Origin: Holosporaceae bacterium | Lineage (GTDB): Bacteria; Pseudomonadota; Alphaproteobacteria; UBA3830 | Assembly (NCBI GenBank): GCA_031269645.1 | Contig: JAISYW010000017.1 | Coordinates: 1-17,575, forward strand | Reading direction: 5' to 3' | DNA: 17,575 nucleotides | Shown here: positions 15,792 to 17,575 of the stretch, one piece after another | How the letters are laid out: every line of letters begins with the position of its first letter | Position numbering within the stretch: position 1 is the first letter of the stretch | Made by a program: the position numbers and the translations under genes | The notes under the pieces: generated by a model | The model's input: only the letters and a program-made list of their open reading frames with translations | Told to the model about the DNA's origin: nothing | Databases searched by the model: none

Positions 15792-15826
15792 TCCATTCTC
15801 CAAAGATGTGTACATGGAGAATTGGA
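15792..15826. repeat. Long imperfect hairpin
   Basis: TCCATTCTCC (15792-15801) pairs with GGAGAATTGGA (15816-15826) apart from one bulged T. The loop itself contains ATGT/ACAT (15806-15809 and 15812-15815), extending the helix to about 14 pairs across a 4-base bulge. The strength suggests a structured RNA or a repeat relic; no T-tract follows, so it is not a standard terminator. Confidence 0.5.
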
Positions 15827-16140
15827 AAGTACACGACTTATAACTTCTCGTACCCAAGATTTGGCCTGTTAAAAAATTAACATCATGTAAAGCTTTCATG
15901 TTACTAACTCCGTCATGATTCTATCAAAAATTTTGGTTATTTTGGGATGTAGCGATGCGGCTGTTGCGACTGTATTTTTGGTTATTTGGAGATAGTGCAT
16001 AAAAATTTTAACATAATTAATATTATTTAATAAATTCCTTAATAAAAAAATTAATGACCATTTACAACAAATTGCCCCATGTTTTAGCGATACCAAAATT
16101 TTAATAGTAGCTGAAAAATCAGCAAATCCATAAACAAACT

Positions 16141-16188
16141 CTATTTATGCCACAAGGCATGGCCGTTTGATTGATAGAAAATACTGCT
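16141..16188 (+). pseudogene. Decayed copy of the trcR 5' end
   Basis: Bases 16144-16188 match 16376-16420 at 40 of 45 positions, a constant offset of 232 bases. In the frame of the real gene this copy would read MPQGMAV, then TGA where trcR has the Trp codon TGG, then LIENTA. After 16188 the similarity ends abruptly. The copy therefore covers only codons 5-19 of trcR and cannot be functional. Confidence 0.8.
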
Positions 16189-16202
16189 AGCTTCAAAATC
16201 AA

Positions 16203-16242
16203 ATGCTGTAAGGTGGTTTGTAAACACTGCTAACTTTAAATC
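16203..16242 (+). pseudogene. Possible second, more decayed copy of the same segment
   Basis: Starting at ATGC (16203), the bases align loosely to the first decayed copy: AAGG, then GGTTTG, then ACTGCTAACTTTAAATC (16226-16242) against ACTGCTAGCTTCAAAATC. About 13 bases of gaps are needed. The match to the first copy extends past the point where that copy stops matching trcR, suggesting a local duplication of the relic itself. Tentative. Confidence 0.35.
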
Positions 16243-16305
16243 TGACTGTCTTTCCCATAAATTCTTTACCACTTCCTAAACATACAAGAATGTGTATTAC
16301 AGTTA

Positions 16306-16334
16306 TTGAGATTCTCCGACAATCAGTGTAGAAT
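16306..16334 (+). promoter_or_regulatory. Sigma70-type promoter of trcR
   Basis: TTGAGA (16306-16311, 5 of 6 to consensus), a 17-base spacer, then TAGAAT (16329-16334, 5 of 6). Transcription would start near 16341, about 23 bases before the trcR ATG. It is the best-matching promoter I can see in the window. Confidence 0.6.
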
Positions 16335-16349
16335 GAAGCCAAAAATTTG
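16334..16349. repeat. 16-base repeat, copy 2
   Basis: TGAAGCCAAAAATTTG, identical to 9629-9644. Here it overlaps the last base of the -10 box and the expected transcription start of trcR. Confidence 0.5.
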
Positions 16350-16363
16350 AATGGAAAAATGAT

Positions 16364-16900
16364 ATGGCAATTCCGATTATGCCCCAAGGCACGGCAGTTT
16401 GGTTGATAGAAAATACTGCTCTTACATTCGAGCAGATTGCGGATTTTTGCGGTTTACATCATCTGGAAGTACAGGCTCTTGCGGACGAGCAGGTTTCCGT
16501 TGGTATGATAGGAGTGGATCCCATAAATTTAGGGCAATTAACTCAAGAAGAAATTGATAGGTGCACAAAAGATCCGAAAGCGTCTTTGGTTCTGACCGCT
16601 CCCAAATTTCAGCTTGTAAAGCAAAAATTCAAGAGAAAGTATACTCCCATTTCAAAACGACGCGATCGTCCTGATGCTATCGCTTGGTTGATTAAATTTT
16701 ATCCGGATATGTCTGACTCGAGCATATGTTCCCTAGTTTCAACTACTAAATCGACTGTTTTATCCATTCGTAACAAAACTCATGCAAAAATGCATGAATT
16801 AAAACCGCGAGACCCAGTTTTGCTCGGCTTTTGCACCCAAATAGAATTAGACTATGCAATTTCTAAAATAGAAAAACCGGAAAACATTGCTTCCAAATAA
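16364..16900 (+). CDS. trcR: TrcR/DUF1013-family cell-cycle transcriptional regulator
   Basis: Cytoplasmic DNA-binding regulator of the DUF1013 family, found throughout Alphaproteobacteria and linked to cell-cycle control of transcription. The N-terminus MAIPIMPQGTAVWLIENTALTFEQIADFCGLHHLEVQALAD carries the family signature and the first helix-turn-helix (TFEQIADFCGLHHLEVQALA). The stretch GVDPINLGQLTQEEIDRC follows, and a second HTH-like segment, SDSSICSLVSTTKSTVLSIR, lies at about 116-135. At 178 residues it is somewhat shorter than many relatives. ATG 16364 fits the usual MAxPxMP opening, with GGAA 8 bases upstream. It has its own promoter (16306-16334) and is followed by dcd after 63 bases. 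A partial decayed copy of its 5' end lies 232 bases upstream. Confidence 0.9.
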   Translation: MAIPIMPQGTAVWLIENTALTFEQIADFCGLHHLEVQALADEQVSVGMIGVDPINLGQLTQEEIDRCTKDPKASLVLTAPKFQLVKQKFKRKYTPISKRRDRPDAIAWLIKFYPDMSDSSICSLVSTTKSTVLSIRNKTHAKMHELKPRDPVLLGFCTQIELDYAISKIEKPENIASK

Positions 16901-16963
16901 AAGAAACCATTCTGATGAAAACTGCGGAATTTTTAGATAATATTTGCGATTTATGGAGACAAA

Positions 16964-17524
16964 ATGTTATTATGCGACAGACTAATAAGAGAATTATCTA
17001 TAAAAAGCGATATGATAGACCCTTTTGTAGATGAATTATTGCAGAAATCTGTAATTTCTTATGGAATTTCATCCTATGGATATGATGCAAGAGTTGCTGA
17101 TGAGTTTAAAGTTTTTACGAACGTTGATAACGCTATTATCGATCCAAAAAATTTTTCAGCTCAAAGTTTTGTCGATAGAAAAACCAACTGTTGCGTCATT
17201 CCGCCTAATAGTTTTGCTTTAGCTAGAACGGTGGAGTATTTTAAGATACCAAAAGACATTTTTGTTTTGTGCGTTGGTAAATCGACTTATGCTCGTTGCG
17301 GGATTATTGTAAATGTAACTCCGCTAGAGCCTGAATGGGAAGGGCATGTTACTTTAGAATTCTCTAACACAACCCAATTACCAGCTAAAATTTATGCTAA
17401 CGAAGGGGCGTGCCAATTTTTATTCTTCAAAATAAGTGAAGTCTGCGAAACTTCGTATAAGGATCGTGGAGGCAAATATATGGGCCAAAAAGGTGTGACT
17501 CTTCCCAAAATTATGCATAGGTGA
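16964..17524 (+). CDS. dcd: dCTP deaminase
   Basis: Cytoplasmic trimeric enzyme that deaminates dCTP to dUTP, the main bacterial route to dUMP and hence thymidylate. The length (186) is normal. Signature stretches are [10 protein letters not shown] (35-44), [11 protein letters not shown] (104-114, with the substrate-binding Ser and Arg), [17 protein letters not shown] (119-135) holding the catalytic Glu132, and the C-terminal [10 protein letters not shown]. The start has a good ribosome site, GGAG 5 bases before ATG. The short opening [11 protein letters not shown] lines up with the usual 'lsD..I...'. It follows trcR by 63 bases with no clear terminator between them, so co-transcription is possible. 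Confidence 0.96.
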   Translation: MLLCDRLIRELSIKSDMIDPFVDELLQKSVISYGISSYGYDARVADEFKVFTNVDNAIIDPKNFSAQSFVDRKTNCCVIPPNSFALARTVEYFKIPKDIFVLCVGKSTYARCGIIVNVTPLEPEWEGHVTLEFSNTTQLPAKIYANEGACQFLFFKISEVCETSYKDRGGKYMGQKGVTLPKIMHR

Positions 17525-17527
17525 TAT

Positions 17528-17575
17528 ATGTTCGGTCTTCTTGTCTTTGCGTTATTAACTATTTTTTTAATAACC
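17528..17575 (+). CDS. Start of a membrane or secreted protein (partial)
   Basis: An ATG 3 bases after the dcd stop opens a frame that stays open to the window edge, 16 codons: MFGLLVFALLTIFLIT. The stretch is entirely hydrophobic, like an N-terminal membrane anchor or signal sequence. Close spacing to dcd suggests the same operon. No ribosome site is obvious and too little is visible to name a family. Confidence 0.5.
   Translation, partial: MFGLLVFALLTIFLIT

Larger units (their letters stand above)
15657..16363. other. 700-base gene-poor stretch after tRNA-Ser
   Basis: No supportable gene. Two open frames on the minus strand, 15896-16096 (66 codons) and 15687-15899 (70 codons), are joined by a 4-base ATGA start/stop overlap, but neither resembles a family I know. 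The second has no good ribosome site and the first is low-complexity AT-rich. The left part (15657-15900) is richer in GC and contains a long hairpin. The right part (16141-16242) holds one clear and one doubtful decayed copy of the start of trcR. A good promoter for trcR lies at the right end. Confidence 0.6.

Noticed and set aside
15520..15843. 107-codon plus-strand ORF spanning tRNA-Ser
   Set aside because: It runs straight through a complete tRNA gene and has no ribosome site or recognisable domain.
16147..16188. TGA in place of a Trp codon in the trcR-like copy, suggesting UGA read as tryptophan
   Set aside because: The copy is truncated and has other mismatches, and TGA ends PBP1A, folB, radA and dcd at the expected places. 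A simple nonsense mutation in a relic explains it.
16915..17034. 39-codon ORF between trcR and dcd
   Set aside because: Most of it lies inside dcd in another frame, and the part before dcd is only 16 codons with no ribosome site.
1..17575. CRISPR array, insertion sequence, phage or toxin-antitoxin genes
   Set aside because: No regularly spaced repeats, transposase or integrase motifs, or recognisable toxin/antitoxin pairs were seen on either strand.

Overview
The window looks like part of an AT-rich alphaproteobacterial chromosome, most likely from an obligately intracellular lineage of the Rickettsiales/Holosporales type. The pointers are a TrcR/DUF1013 cell-cycle regulator (an alphaproteobacterial family), a folB-folKP pair with HPPK fused to DHPS, an alphaproteobacterial-type SerC and heparinase-II/III-like protein, a radA-cvpA pair, and AT-rich coding DNA (about 20-35% GC in hand-counted 60-base lines). 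The taxonomic placement is inference; no rRNA is present.

Layout: (1) 1-906 is the C-terminal part of a class A penicillin-binding protein, cut by the window edge. (2) 1086-5668 is a tight plus-strand cluster for a type II secretion/type IV pilus-like machine: a GspE/PilB ATPase without the zinc module, a GspF/PilC platform protein, a GspL-like bitopic protein, and a protein joining a GspM/PilO-like part to a GspC/PilP-like C-terminal domain. No secretin, pseudopilin or prepilin peptidase is visible. (3) 5689-6828, minus strand, is serC. (4) 6925-9473, minus strand, is a three-gene ABC importer of the TrpXYZ-like uncharacterised family. It is clearly richer in GC (about 40-57% in sampled lines) than everything around it and looks acquired. 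(5) 9474-9963 is a 490-base spacer with several perfect inverted repeats, one terminator-like on the minus strand. (6) 9964-11533 is folB-folKP (folate synthesis). (7) 11534-11707 is a GC-raised, potentially structured spacer that may hold a small RNA. (8) 11708-13219 is a heparinase-II/III-like protein. (9) 13313-15539 is radA-cvpA, followed at once by tRNA-Ser(GCU). (10) 15657-16363 is a 700-base gene-poor stretch with a long imperfect hairpin, two doubtful small ORFs and one or two decayed copies of the start of the next gene. (11) 16364-17524 is trcR and dcd, then the first 16 codons of a membrane protein that runs off the window.

Most genes are housekeeping: wall synthesis, serine, folate, recombination, pyrimidine nucleotides and cell-cycle control. 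The accessory parts are the reduced secretion/pilus cluster and the acquired importer. I found no CRISPR array, insertion sequence, phage or defence system. The points most worth a second look are the GspM-GspC-like fusion, the foreign importer with its palindrome-rich leader, the decayed trcR 5' copies, and the two possible non-coding RNA regions.
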